From Maribacter zhoushanensis (GTDB taxonomy: Bacteria > Bacteroidota > Bacteroidia > Flavobacteriales > Flavobacteriaceae), in contig NZ_JARKMR010000002.1 in NCBI RefSeq assembly GCF_029350975.1, positions 124,001-188,000 on the forward strand: a stretch of DNA of 64,000 bases. The letters run 5' to 3'. The notes under the pieces were generated by a model, which saw only the letters and a program-made list of their open reading frames with translations, was not told the DNA's origin and ran no database searches. Below, in pieces: positions 44,994 to 54,088 of the stretch. Within the stretch, counting starts at the first letter, position 1. Each line of letters begins with the position of its first letter. A program made the position numbers and the translations under genes.

Positions 44994-45139
44994 GTAATAG
45001 ATTCTTAGGTTAATTTGAATAATTTAGAGTTGACGAAAGTACTTTATAATTCTTGAAATATGAAAAAAAAGTACAAAGCATAAAACTGTTTATTTAATTA
45101 CGTAAGTAATCATTAAATAGATGTTTTGCTACAAGACTA

Positions 45140-46588
45140 TTAATAGTACGTAAAACGACGAACTTTAGCAATGTATTTTGCCAAGCGAATAACTTGATGC
45201 GAATAGCCGTACTCATTATCATACCATATATAAAGAACAATATTTTTACCAGATTCTGATACAATTGTTGCCATACTATCATAAATAGATGGGGCAGAGG
45301 TACCTATGATATCAGATGATACCAATTCTTTATCTAATGAGTATTTAATTTGTTCAACCAAGTCACCTTCAAGCGCATATTTTTTAATCATGCTATTAAC
45401 GCCCTCAAGAGATGTTTTTTGATTTATATCAAGATTTAAAATTGCCAAAGAACCATTAGGTACAGGAACTCTAATTGCGTTAGAGGTTAATTTACCTTTT
45501 AAAGATGGTAATGCTTTGGTAACAGCTTTTCCTGCTCCGGTTTCGGTAATGACCATATTTAATGCTGCTGCACGACCTCTTCTGTATTTTCCATGCATGT
45601 TGTCCACCAAATTCTGATCATTCGTATATGCGTGGATAGTTTCTAGATGTCCTTTTTCAATACCTAAAGTTTCTTCTATAGCCTTTAATATTGGTGTAAT
45701 TGCATTTGTTGTGCAAGACGCTGCGGAGAAGATTTCTGTATCATCTGGGCTATATTCTAAATGGTTAACACCGTGAACAATATTTGCTACTTCTTTGCCA
45801 GGTGCGGTCAATAGCACTTTTGATGCTCCTTTTGCCTGCAGGTGTCTTTCTAATTGTTCTTTTGTTCTAAAGGCACCGGTATTATCTATAACCAGTGCTT
45901 CGTTTATACCATATTCGGTATAATCTATTTCTTCGGGCATGTTTGCATATATAACATGTACCGTTGTGCCGTTGATAATAAGTTTAAGGTTGGCGTAATC
46001 AACTTTTACAGTACCGTTGAATATACCATGAACAGAATCTGTTCTTAATAAACTGGCTCTTTTTTCAAGATTTTCAATGCTCGGTTTTCCTCTAACAACT
46101 ACCGCTCTTAATCTTAATTGGTTTCCTTTTCCAGTTTTGGACATTAGCTCTCTGGCAACTAATCTACCGATTCTTCCAAAACCGTATAGGACAACATCTT
46201 TAGGCTCTATACTTTTAAAGTCTTGCGCAGACTTTAATTTATCTATGACAAAAGATTTTACATTGTTTAGAATATTGGTGTCAGAGTGATATTCGTAAGT
46301 CAATTTACCAATATCAAGTTTAGACGGTGGCAGCGACATATCTGATATGGAACGAAGAATTTCTACCGAATCAAAAATAGATATTGGTTTTTGGACAAAT
46401 TCGCCTGCGTATTCATGTAAGTGTATAATGTCGCTTACATTTTTGTCAATAACCTGATTTTTAAAAAGGACAATTTCAATAGATTTATCATACCATAAAT
46501 CACTTACGATTTTAATAAATTCTGTCGTAGCTTTTCTACGATCTGCTTGAAATGCCAGCTCTTTTTCAAATGTGGTCTGTGGAGCCAT
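45140..46588 (-). CDS. gap: Glyceraldehyde-3-phosphate dehydrogenase, long form with N-terminal extension
   Basis: A 482-residue GAPDH, ~145 residues longer than the usual 335. The Rossmann motif GFGRIGR starts at residue 136; catalytic Cys292 (SCTTNAITP) and His319 are intact, as is 'YDNEYGYSHQVIRL'. The N-terminal ~125 residues form a helical domain unlike other GAPDH parts. After the second beta-strand the sequence reads VVVRGK where NAD enzymes have an Asp, hinting at NADP use (inference). It may be the biosynthetic or gluconeogenic isozyme. Confidence 0.92.
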   Translation of the reverse strand: MAPQTTFEKELAFQADRRKATTEFIKIVSDLWYDKSIEIVLFKNQVIDKNVSDIIHLHEYAGEFVQKPISIFDSVEILRSISDMSLPPSKLDIGKLTYEYHSDTNILNNVKSFVIDKLKSAQDFKSIEPKDVVLYGFGRIGRLVARELMSKTGKGNQLRLRAVVVRGKPSIENLEKRASLLRTDSVHGIFNGTVKVDYANLKLIINGTTVHVIYANMPEEIDYTEYGINEALVIDNTGAFRTKEQLERHLQAKGASKVLLTAPGKEVANIVHGVNHLEYSPDDTEIFSAASCTTNAITPILKAIEETLGIEKGHLETIHAYTNDQNLVDNMHGKYRRGRAAALNMVITETGAGKAVTKALPSLKGKLTSNAIRVPVPNGSLAILNLDINQKTSLEGVNSMIKKYALEGDLVEQIKYSLDKELVSSDIIGTSAPSIYDSMATIVSESGKNIVLYIWYDNEYGYSHQVIRLAKYIAKVRRFTYY

Positions 46589-46616
46589 AATTAGTTGATT
46601 ATTTTTAGAATTCGCA

Positions 46617-46624
46617 CAAAACTA
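46617..46624 (-). promoter_or_regulatory. -7 promoter element of long gap
   Basis: TAGTTTTG on the minus strand, exact TAnnTTTG, 28 bp before the ATG. Confidence 0.55.
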
Positions 46625-46656
46625 GAAAAATTAAGCACTTAAAATAAATATTTTTC

Positions 46657-46685
46657 AAAAAAAAGCCTTCGTTTTTACGAAGGCT
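46657..46685 (-). terminator. Terminator of htrA
   Basis: A 9-bp stem (AGCCTTCGT 46664-46672 with ACGAAGGCT 46677-46685), 4-nt loop, T-run on the minus strand; 20 bp past the htrA stop. Confidence 0.93.
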
Positions 46686-46704
46686 GTATTTTTTGTTTGG
46701 TTTT

Positions 46705-48102
46705 TTATTGAAAGATCAATCGGTCTCTTTCGCCATTGGAACCTACCATTACAATAACAGTTTTTCCGTATTTAGAAATACTGCCAAATGCTGTGTAGGC
46801 GTCGTCAATATTTCCTATTTCATGGTCGTCTACCTTGACAATTACTTTTTCTGATAAACCGTAACCTCTGTATCTTTCAGGCACGCCGGTGATTTTAACT
46901 CCAGATGTTGTTTTGTATACCTTCTTATCATGCTCGGTAAGGTTTCTTACTTCTAAGCCCATTTCAGGTACAACTAAAGCTTGTCTTTCTTTTAGTACTA
47001 ACGGTAATTTAAGTAGCTCTTTGTCTCTGTCGATTACAAATTCTAAAGTGTCACCGGGTCTTTTTGTAGATAGATATCCGGTTAAATCAGGATATTTATG
47101 CACATCAATTTCATCGACTTTTTTAATGATATCACCGACAACGATTCCTGCTTCTTGTGCTGCAGACTCTTCTTCTACCAACTCAATGAATACTCCGTCA
47201 ATATTATTGATGCCTTTTGCAATGGCATCTCTGGTATTTACCGGCGCAGGACTAATACCCATAAACCCTTTTTGAACATTACCGTATTCCAAGATATCTT
47301 GAACAACCTTTTTTGCAATATTGCTGGGTACTGCAAATGAGTAACCAACATAGGATCCTGTTTGTGATGTAATGGCGGTGTTGATGCCCACTAAATCTCC
47401 GTTTGTATTTACTAGTGCCCCACCAGAGTTCCCTGGATTCACTGCGGCATCGGTTTGTATAAAAGATTGATTTTTACCAAGGTTACGTGCTTTGGCGCTC
47501 ACAATACCAGCTGTAACCGTTGATGTTAGATTGAATGGGTTGCCCACAGCTAGAACCCATTCACCAATTTTAGTATGGTCAGAATCTCCAAAAGCTAAAT
47601 AGGGTAACTTTTCTTTTGGTTCAATCTTAATTAAAGCGATGTCAGAATTAGGGTCGGTCCCAATTAATTCGGCATTATAGGTTCTGTTATTGTTCAAAGT
47701 GACCTGTAATTGAGTAGCTTTATTTATAACATGGTTGTTGGTTACAATATAGCCATCAGAAGATATAATCACACCAGATCCAGTTCCTACTTGTGGTACC
47801 GCACTTCTGCCTGTGCCATAAAATACATCGAATATGGTGGTAGGTGTCTTGCTGATTGTTATATTTTTTACGTGTACTACGGCATTTACCGTATTCTCGG
47901 CAGCTATGGTAAAATCAACTTCATTGATACCGGCACCTCTGGCAGAGGTTGGGGTATAACTTGCGTTAACAACACCACCATTGTTTTCTTGGCTAATAAT
48001 GGTGAAATTTTCCTTCTCGAAAAATAGTTTGTAAGCACCCAAAGTAATTGCACCAGCAAATACAGATACCAACAAGAGACTTGCTATTCTTTTCATATTC
48101 AT
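46705..48102 (-). CDS. degP: HtrA/DegQ-type periplasmic serine protease
   Basis: A 465-residue Do-like protease. N-terminal hydrophobic helix (~5-25) works as signal or anchor. Trypsin-like domain with His124 (TNNHV), Asp154 (SDIALI) and Ser226 (GNSGGAL); first PDZ ~275-365 ('GFMGISPAPV', 'AGIVVGDIIKKVD') and a second, diverged PDZ ~375-465. The catalytic triad is complete. It degrades or refolds damaged envelope proteins. Single-gene unit, divergent from dapF. Confidence 0.96.
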   Translation of the reverse strand: MNMKRIASLLLVSVFAGAITLGAYKLFFEKENFTIISQENNGGVVNASYTPTSARGAGINEVDFTIAAENTVNAVVHVKNITISKTPTTIFDVFYGTGRSAVPQVGTGSGVIISSDGYIVTNNHVINKATQLQVTLNNNRTYNAELIGTDPNSDIALIKIEPKEKLPYLAFGDSDHTKIGEWVLAVGNPFNLTSTVTAGIVSAKARNLGKNQSFIQTDAAVNPGNSGGALVNTNGDLVGINTAITSQTGSYVGYSFAVPSNIAKKVVQDILEYGNVQKGFMGISPAPVNTRDAIAKGINNIDGVFIELVEEESAAQEAGIVVGDIIKKVDEIDVHKYPDLTGYLSTKRPGDTLEFVIDRDKELLKLPLVLKERQALVVPEMGLEVRNLTEHDKKVYKTTSGVKITGVPERYRGYGLSEKVIVKVDDHEIGNIDDAYTAFGSISKYGKTVIVMVGSNGERDRLIFQ

Positions 48103-48124
48103 TAAAGATTTAACGTATTCTGAA

Positions 48125-48132
48125 CAAAATTA
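48125..48132 (-). promoter_or_regulatory. -7 promoter element of htrA
   Basis: TAATTTTG on the minus strand, exact consensus, 22 bp from the ATG. Upstream in the same gap is the direct repeat TTTAACTA (48159-48166 and 48170-48177, 11 bp apart), which may be a regulator site. Confidence 0.55.
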
Positions 48133-48200
48133 CTCGTTTTTATGCTATTTCATAAGCGTTTAACTAGTTTTTAACTACCAGGCAAAACCTAATTATATAC

Positions 48201-48208
48201 TATCTTTG
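48201..48208 (+). promoter_or_regulatory. -7 promoter element of dapF
   Basis: TATCTTTG, exact consensus, 15 bp before the dapF ATG at 48224. Confidence 0.6.
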
Positions 48209-48223
48209 AGGCTTTAATATAAC

Positions 48224-49000
48224 ATGGAAAATACGTTTTATAAATATCAGGGTACAGGTAACGATTTTGTGATGATAGACAATCGCAACGAACAATTTGC
48301 TAAGGACGATACAGAATTAATAGCCAAGATTTGTCATAGAAGATTTGGTGTGGGTGCTGACGGACTTATTTTGTTGGAAAATGACGGTAATACCGATTTT
48401 AGAATGGTGTATTATAATGCCGATGGAAATGAAGGAAGTATGTGTGGTAATGGCGGAAGGTGTATTGTAGCTTTTGCCCATTTTTTAGATATCATTAAAA
48501 AGGATACGGTTTTTATAGCGGTAGATGGGCTTCATGAAGCTACTATCATAGGTGATGTCGTTAGTCTTAAGATGACAGATGTTAGCGAAATTAAAGAGAA
48601 GTCAAATGCTCTTTTTATGAATACGGGTTCACCGCACCACGTACAATTGGTAGAAGGTTTAAAGTCGTTTAATGTTGTAAAAGAAGGTGCGCGTATGCGA
48701 TATGGTATTTATGGCAAAAAAGGTAGTAATATCAATTTTGTTGAAGCGAATGCCAATGGCGCTTTTGATATTAGAACCTATGAACGTGGAGTAGAAGATG
48801 AGACACTTTCATGTGGTACAGGGGTAACGGCGGTTGCATTAAGTATGTACCATTTAGGAAATACACAAGATAAAACTATTGCCATTAATGCATTAGGTGG
48901 CAATCTAGAAGTTACTTTTCAAGAAGAGCAGGGTGTTTATAGTAATATCTTTCTAAAGGGTGAGGCAAAACAAGTATTTAAAGGAGAATTGACGTGGTAA
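48224..49000 (+). CDS. dapF: Diaminopimelate epimerase
   Basis: DapF (258 aa) interconverts LL- and meso-diaminopimelate for lysine and peptidoglycan. Seen: 'KYQGTGNDFVMIDNR', the first catalytic Cys in 'EGSMCGNGGRC', 'NTGSPHHV', 'NFVE', and the second Cys in 'YERGVEDETLSCGTGVTAVAL'. Both active-site cysteines are in place. First gene of dapF-GNAT-mltG. Confidence 0.97.
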   Translation: MENTFYKYQGTGNDFVMIDNRNEQFAKDDTELIAKICHRRFGVGADGLILLENDGNTDFRMVYYNADGNEGSMCGNGGRCIVAFAHFLDIIKKDTVFIAVDGLHEATIIGDVVSLKMTDVSEIKEKSNALFMNTGSPHHVQLVEGLKSFNVVKEGARMRYGIYGKKGSNINFVEANANGAFDIRTYERGVEDETLSCGTGVTAVALSMYHLGNTQDKTIAINALGGNLEVTFQEEQGVYSNIFLKGEAKQVFKGELTW

Positions 49001-49518
49001 CATTAAAAGGAGAACAAATATATCTAAGAGCCTTAGAGCAGAGGGACCTTGATTTTTTGTACAAAATCGAGAATAATACTAAAGTTTGGGAAGTAAGTGG
49101 TACGGTTACGCCTTATTCGAAAGATGTGTTGCAATTGTATTTAGATAGTGCTCACAGAGATATTTATGATGTTAAACAATTAAGGTTGGTGATATGTACA
49201 AATGAATATAACACTGTTGGTTTAATTGATGTTTTTGATTTTGAGCCAAATCATAATAGGGCAGGTATTGGTATTGTGGTATTAGATGAAGCGCAAAGAA
49301 ATAAAGGAATAGGGGCAGAGGCAATTGCGCTTTTGTGTAATTACTTGTTTGATGTGTTAGGCTTAAAGCAAGTTTACGCTAATATTTTAGAAGAAAATGC
49401 TCCTAGCCTCCATTTGTTTAAAAAGATGGGATTTCAAGAAATAGGAATCAAGAAAGATTGGGTAAGATTTAAGGATACCTATAAGAATGAAGTATTATTG
49501 CAAAAAATAAATAATTAA
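48994..49518 (+). CDS. GNAT family N-acetyltransferase (RimJ/RimL-like)
   Basis: A 174-residue acetyltransferase: 'LKGEQIYLRALEQRDLDFLYKIEN' start, 'AGIGIVVLDEAQRNKGIGAEAIALL' with the Q/RxxGxG/A loop (RNKGIGAE), and 'ILEENAPSLHLFKKMGFQEIG'. The GTG start overlaps the dapF stop by 7 bp and keeps the conserved N-terminus, so it is preferred. It resembles spermidine/RimL-type enzymes; acceptor unknown. The stop overlaps the mltG start by 1 bp. Confidence 0.87.
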   Translation: MVTLKGEQIYLRALEQRDLDFLYKIENNTKVWEVSGTVTPYSKDVLQLYLDSAHRDIYDVKQLRLVICTNEYNTVGLIDVFDFEPNHNRAGIGIVVLDEAQRNKGIGAEAIALLCNYLFDVLGLKQVYANILEENAPSLHLFKKMGFQEIGIKKDWVRFKDTYKNEVLLQKINN

Positions 49519-50561
49519 TGAACATCAAGCGTATTTTATTGGGTGTAATACTCGTAGGTTTTATTGGCGGTGGAATTTTTGCTTACACTGTTTACGAAAC
49601 AATTTTCACTCCAAATACTAGTTTTGAAAATGAGGAAGCTATAGTATTTATACCTTCTGATGCCACAATTGATAATTTAAAAGAACAGCTTTCTCCGGTC
49701 TTAGAAGATTTTGATTCATTTGTTTCTGCGGCTGATAGAAAAGGATATTTAGATAATATTAAGGCGGGAAGATATAGAATAGGGAAGGGGATGAACAATA
49801 ATCAAATTGTAAATTCTTTGCGTAGTGGAAATTTACCTGTCAAAGTCTCTTTTAATAATCAAGAAAATATTAATGATTTAGCGGGAAGAATTGCTAGTCA
49901 GATAGAGGCTGATAGTATTTCATTGGTTACCGCATTTAATGATAAAGAATTTTTAAAGGCAAACGGATTTGATGAGGCTAATAAGATTTCTTTATATATT
50001 CCTAATAGCTATGAGTTCTTTTGGAATACTTCTGCGGAGTCATTTAGAGCTAGAATGCTAAAAGAATACAATCGTTTTTGGACAGCTACCCGTAAAGAAA
50101 AAGCGAGTGCTCTTGGTTTAAAACCTAATGAGGTAATTGCTTTGGCGTCTATAGTTCATAAGGAGACCGCAAAGGTTGATGAGCGACCTACCGTTGCCGG
50201 TGTATATTTGAATAGGTTAAGAAAGCGAATGTTATTACAGGCAGATCCTACTGTTATTTATGCCATAAAGAAAGAAACCGGTAATTTCGATACCATAATT
50301 AAAAGAGTCTTGTATAGAGATCTAGAAATGGATTCTCCATATAATACTTATAAATATGCTGGTTTACCACAAGGGCCGATAGCAATGCCTGATATTACTG
50401 CCATAGATGCTGTTTTAAATCCTAAAAAACACAATTATTACTATTTTGTGGCAAATGTTGAAAAGTTCGGTTATCACATGTTTGCAGAGAATTTAGCGCA
50501 ACATAACCGAAATAAAGCGCAGTACATCCGATGGATTAACGCTCAGAAAATCAATAGGTAA
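49518..50561 (+). CDS. mltG: Endolytic murein transglycosylase MltG
   Basis: A 347-residue inner-membrane protein: TM ~7-28, a LysM-like segment ('IKAGRYRIGKGMNNNQIVNSLRSG'), then the YceG catalytic domain with Glu216 in 'ASIVHKET' and 'RPTVAGVYLNRLRKRMLLQADPTVIY', followed by 'PYNTYKYAGLPQGPI'. It cuts nascent glycan strands and sets their length. Coupled to the GNAT gene and dapF, so the operon joins precursor and wall metabolism. Confidence 0.96.
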   Translation: MNIKRILLGVILVGFIGGGIFAYTVYETIFTPNTSFENEEAIVFIPSDATIDNLKEQLSPVLEDFDSFVSAADRKGYLDNIKAGRYRIGKGMNNNQIVNSLRSGNLPVKVSFNNQENINDLAGRIASQIEADSISLVTAFNDKEFLKANGFDEANKISLYIPNSYEFFWNTSAESFRARMLKEYNRFWTATRKEKASALGLKPNEVIALASIVHKETAKVDERPTVAGVYLNRLRKRMLLQADPTVIYAIKKETGNFDTIIKRVLYRDLEMDSPYNTYKYAGLPQGPIAMPDITAIDAVLNPKKHNYYYFVANVEKFGYHMFAENLAQHNRNKAQYIRWINAQKINR

Positions 50562-50643
50562 GCTTTCATCCGAATTTTAGAACTTCTTAACTAAATCTGT
50601 ATTCTTTTAACAGAACCTTCTTAAAGTCTCACAAAATCAGGTC

Positions 50644-50651
50644 TACCTTTG
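50644..50651 (+). promoter_or_regulatory. -7 promoter element of lysozyme-like gene
   Basis: TACCTTTG, exact consensus, followed by CCGC as in the DEAD-box helicase promoter; 57 bp before the ATG at 50709. Confidence 0.6.
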
Positions 50652-50708
50652 CCGCAGAAATTTAAGCAGGCAAATAGTAGTCGCCGTAAGTCTTAAGAAA
50701 TATATGAT

Positions 50709-51338
50709 ATGAGAAGATGGATATTAGCAAGTTGTCCTCTGATTGTGATTTTTGTTTTATCTGGTTATGGATTTAAGCCATTTAGCGTTGAAGTACCTAG
50801 GCAGTTAAAAGTGAAGGAGCCAATTTTGGTTTCTTATCCTAAAGAAGAGGCTTTATTGGCAAATTATCAAATCGCTCCCCCCTTTCTTGGTAGTCAATTT
50901 ATTGGTTTTAAAGAGGCATTAGCTTTTAAAGAATCTCAGGGTAACTATTTTGTGACCAATACTTATGGTTATATGGGTAAATATCAATTCGGAATTGGTA
51001 CGCTTGAATTGGTTGGCGTTTATGACGGTAATCAGTTTTTGAACAACCCGGTGTTGCAAGAAAAAGTATTTCAGGTAAATACATCTCGAAATAAGTGGAT
51101 TCTTAGAAAAGATATTAAGCGTTACGTAGGTGTAAACATGAAGGGTATACAGATTACCGAATCTGGTATTCTAGCAGCTGCTCATTTAGCAGGACCTGGT
51201 AACGTAAAATTGTATCTAAGATCTCACGGGCGTATCGAGCTATCAGATGGTTACGGTACTAGTATTTCTAATTACATGAAAAAATTTGCAGGTTATGATG
51301 TTTCTATGGTAGAAGCAAAACGTAATCCTAGAATATAA
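50709..51338 (+). CDS. Lysozyme-fold (SLT-like) exported protein
   Basis: A 209-residue protein with an N-terminal hydrophobic helix (about 4-23). The centre, 'FKEALAFKESQGNYFVTNTYGYMGKYQFG', shows the E-S-x-G and Y-x-G/Q-F/Q pattern of transglycosylase/lysozyme-like domains, with Glu in 'KESQG' the probable acid; 'SGILAAAHLAGPGNVKLYLRSHG' resembles the C-terminal helix of that fold. Some homologues are labelled LysM protein, but no LysM repeat is visible. It probably cuts peptidoglycan, fitting the mltG neighbour. Confidence 0.7.
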   Translation: MRRWILASCPLIVIFVLSGYGFKPFSVEVPRQLKVKEPILVSYPKEEALLANYQIAPPFLGSQFIGFKEALAFKESQGNYFVTNTYGYMGKYQFGIGTLELVGVYDGNQFLNNPVLQEKVFQVNTSRNKWILRKDIKRYVGVNMKGIQITESGILAAAHLAGPGNVKLYLRSHGRIELSDGYGTSISNYMKKFAGYDVSMVEAKRNPRI

Positions 51339-51363
51339 GAGTTTTGGTAAATATGAAAATGGG

Positions 51364-51395
51364 AAACCTTGGCATTTGTTTGTCAAGGTTTTTTT
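51364..51395 (+). terminator. Terminator of lysozyme-like gene
   Basis: An 11-bp stem (51364-51374 with 51381-51391, one G-T pair), 6-nt loop, T-run. Slightly overlaps the end of the convergent methyltransferase gene. Confidence 0.88.
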
Positions 51396-52116
51396 ATGCC
51401 TTAATAATAAATATAGCAGGTCTTTTGTGTAGGTCTACATTTTCTCTTTTCCAATTTATGGCTGTCTTAGTTTTAATGTATTCCGTAGGTAAAGTAATAT
51501 CTGCAGCTACGCAAATTCTTGTATTAGGGGCTAGAGTTTTAATAAGCTCTTCTAACATTTTGTTATTACGGTAGGGAGTCTCAATAAATACTTGAGATTG
51601 ATTTTCTTCTTTAGATCTTCGTTCTAAATTCTTGATATATTTTTTGCGATCAGAGCTATCAATAGGTAAATATCCATTAAAAGCAAAATTTTGACCGTTC
51701 ATGCCGCTTGCCATTAAGGCCAGTAGAATAGAAGAGGGGCCTACCAAAGGTATTACTTGGATATTTTTATCGTGTGCAATTTTAACTACTGCGGCACCTG
51801 GGTCGGCAATACCTGGGCAACCAGCTTCAGAAAGTATGCCTACATCAAATCCTTCTAAACACGGATTCAGAAAACTGGGAATTTCAGTAGCTTCTGTAAA
51901 CTTGTTTAAAACAAATAGTTTTAAGTCTGGTTGCGATTTTCTGGGGCTAATTTTCTTTATGAAACGACGAGCGGTTTTTTCATTTTCAACAACGTAGTGA
52001 TCAAGCCTTTCGATAGTCTGTTTAATTGAAATGGGTAGAACCTCTAAAGGCGGCATATCGCCAAGAGTTGTAGGAATTAAATATACCTTACCTATTTTTC
52101 CGTTTTGTGTACTCAT
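51394..52116 (-). CDS. SAM-dependent methyltransferase of the tetrapyrrole-methylase (RsmI-like) family
   Basis: A 240-residue TP_methylase fold protein: 'KVYLIPTTLGD' at the start (RsmI has 'LYVVATPIGNLxD'), 'ILSEAGCPGIADPGAAVVKIAH', 'VIPLVGPSSILLALMASGM', 'FAFNGYLP' and 'IETPYRN'. It belongs to the RsmI relatives that methylate the 2'-O of C1402 in 16S rRNA, but is shorter (E. coli 286) and lacks the C-terminal part. Rather than RsmI proper it could be a Bacteroidota paralogue. Last gene of dnaA-PTP-methylase. Confidence 0.85.
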   Translation of the reverse strand: MSTQNGKIGKVYLIPTTLGDMPPLEVLPISIKQTIERLDHYVVENEKTARRFIKKISPRKSQPDLKLFVLNKFTEATEIPSFLNPCLEGFDVGILSEAGCPGIADPGAAVVKIAHDKNIQVIPLVGPSSILLALMASGMNGQNFAFNGYLPIDSSDRKKYIKNLERRSKEENQSQVFIETPYRNNKMLEELIKTLAPNTRICVAADITLPTEYIKTKTAINWKRENVDLHKRPAIFIIKA

Positions 52117-52119
52117 CTA

Positions 52120-52569
52120 TTATTTTTCTAATCTAGCAGCTATTACATTGCAAGCTTGGTCGATCATTTGAAATACATTTTCAAACCCTTCTACAGCATC
52201 ATAATAGGGATCAGGAACTTCTTCGTCAAATGAGCTAATTTCATTTAATAATAACTTCACTTTGTCCGCATCTTCCTTATTTCTAGCCAAGCTTATAATG
52301 TTGTTATAGTTGCTTTTGTCCATAGCATATATCACATCAAAAGCATTAAAATCTGAAACACCGAATTTTCTGCACACTTGTGAACTGATGTCCAAGCCAT
52401 GCTCTTTAGCTACTTTAATGGATCTTGGGTCGGGTGCATTACCTATATGGTAACCTCCGGTTCCTGCCGAATCAACATAAACTTGATCACTGTTAACTTT
52501 GCTTTTTAAAATGCCTTCTGCCAACGGAGACCTACATATGTTACCTAGGCAAACCATCAACACTTTCAT
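52120..52569 (-). CDS. Low-molecular-weight protein-tyrosine phosphatase
   Basis: A 149-residue LMW-PTP: P-loop Cys7-(x)5-Arg13-Ser (CLGNICRSPLAEG) and the general acid Asp in 'VPDPYYD' near 115-120. Full length and soluble. In bacteria such enzymes often dephosphorylate exopolysaccharide kinases or arginine-phosphate, but no kinase adjoins it; its place right after dnaA is probably only co-transcription. It lies 12 bp after dnaA and 3 bp before the methylase. Confidence 0.94.
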   Translation of the reverse strand: MKVLMVCLGNICRSPLAEGILKSKVNSDQVYVDSAGTGGYHIGNAPDPRSIKVAKEHGLDISSQVCRKFGVSDFNAFDVIYAMDKSNYNNIISLARNKEDADKVKLLLNEISSFDEEVPDPYYDAVEGFENVFQMIDQACNVIAARLEK

Positions 52570-52581
52570 GCAAAGTAAGTT

Positions 52582-54006
52582 TTAAGAAAATTTCTTAGTT
52601 AAATCATCAATGTATTTGCGAAACTGCTTATCGGTTTCTGCTAAATTGTCTACAGTCTTACATGCATGTAAAACGGTTGCGTGATCGCGCTTTCCAATTT
52701 GTGAACCAATACTTGCTAATGAAGCTTTTGTAAACTTCTTGGCAAAGAACATTGCTAATTGTCTTGCTTGTACAATGTGCCTTTTTCTTGTTTTAGATTG
52801 TAAAGTGGCAACATCCATTTCAAAGTAATCAGAAACTACTTTTTGTATGTAGTCAATAGAAACTTCGCGCTTGGTATTCTTCACGAATTTTTCTACAACT
52901 TGTTGGGCAAGTTCAATAGTAACTTCTCTTTTGTTTAGAGTAGACTGTGCAATCAAAGAAATGATAGCGCCTTCTAATTCTCTAATATTGGTTTTAATAT
53001 GTTTAGCAACATATTCTATGATGTCTTCGGGTATTTCTACACCATCTCTATATAATTTGTTCTTTAAGATAGAGATTCTTGTTTCATAATCCGGACTCTG
53101 TAATTCTGCTGATAATCCCCATTTAAAACGAGAAAGCAAACGTTGCTCAATATCCTGCATATCTACAGGAGCTTTGTCAGACGTAAGAATTACTTGTTTA
53201 CCATTTTGGTGTAAATGGTTGAAAATATGGAAAAATACATCTTGTGTACCAGATTTACCTGATAAGAATTGTACGTCATCAATAATCAATACATCTATTA
53301 ACTGGTAGAAATGAATAAAGTCATTTCTAGTATTTTTCTTAACAGATTCAATATACTGTTGTGTAAATTTCTCTGCAGATATATAAAGAACTGTACGTTC
53401 AGGATATTTATCTTTTATTTCCACACCAATAGCATGTGCCAAGTGTGTTTTACCAAGACCAACACCACCGAATACCAATAACGGATTAAATGATGTGCCA
53501 CCTGGTTTGTTTGCTACCGCCATACCGGCAGATCTTGCCAAACGGTTAGAATCACCTTCTAAGAAGTTGTCAAAGTTATAATTAGGGTTTAACTGTGATT
53601 CAATTTTTATATTTCTAATACCTGGTATTACGAACGGATTACGTAACTCTGGATTTTTAGATTTAATTGGCACATCCATTTCTTGAGCAGCCATAGCACC
53701 TCTGTTAGAACTAGGAATCTTTTCTGTAAAAGGTTCTTTGTTGCCATAGGTGTTTTCCATTCTAATGATATAGACCAACTTTGCAGATTCACCTAACTCT
53801 TTTGTTAAGGCTACTTTTAAAAGTTTAACATAGTGTTCTTCTAGCCACTCGTAAAAGAATTTACTAGGTACTTGAATACTTAATGCGTTTTCTGAAAGCT
53901 TAATTGGTTTAATGGGCTCAAACCATGTTTTGAATGCCTGCGGTTGGATATTATCCTTAATAAACACCAAACAGTTTTTCCATACGGAATTTGCAGTAAC
54001 ACTCAT
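52582..54006 (-). CDS. dnaA: Chromosomal replication initiator protein DnaA
   Basis: DnaA (474 aa): domain I (1-85), a linker (~86-140), AAA+ domain with Walker A GGVGLGKT at 180-187 and IDDVQ at 242-246, 'RLLSRFKWGL', and domain IV with 'KRDHATVLHACKT' near 444-456, the DNA-binding helix. It unwinds oriC. No cluster of DnaA boxes is seen in the 203 bp upstream, so the origin is probably elsewhere. First gene of a three-gene minus-strand unit. Confidence 0.98.
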   Translation of the reverse strand: MSVTANSVWKNCLVFIKDNIQPQAFKTWFEPIKPIKLSENALSIQVPSKFFYEWLEEHYVKLLKVALTKELGESAKLVYIIRMENTYGNKEPFTEKIPSSNRGAMAAQEMDVPIKSKNPELRNPFVIPGIRNIKIESQLNPNYNFDNFLEGDSNRLARSAGMAVANKPGGTSFNPLLVFGGVGLGKTHLAHAIGVEIKDKYPERTVLYISAEKFTQQYIESVKKNTRNDFIHFYQLIDVLIIDDVQFLSGKSGTQDVFFHIFNHLHQNGKQVILTSDKAPVDMQDIEQRLLSRFKWGLSAELQSPDYETRISILKNKLYRDGVEIPEDIIEYVAKHIKTNIRELEGAIISLIAQSTLNKREVTIELAQQVVEKFVKNTKREVSIDYIQKVVSDYFEMDVATLQSKTRKRHIVQARQLAMFFAKKFTKASLASIGSQIGKRDHATVLHACKTVDNLAETDKQFRKYIDDLTKKFS

Positions 54007-54088
54007 AATAAATTATACTCTTTTAATGGTTAGTGTTGAGCTATAGGTGATTATAAAAAAATCATTATAGGTTCTCTTTCAACTTGGG

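Noticed and set aside
51344-51574. Plus-strand open frame after the lysozyme-like gene
   Set aside because: It runs through a strong terminator and lies opposite the conserved RsmI-like gene; not a real CDS.
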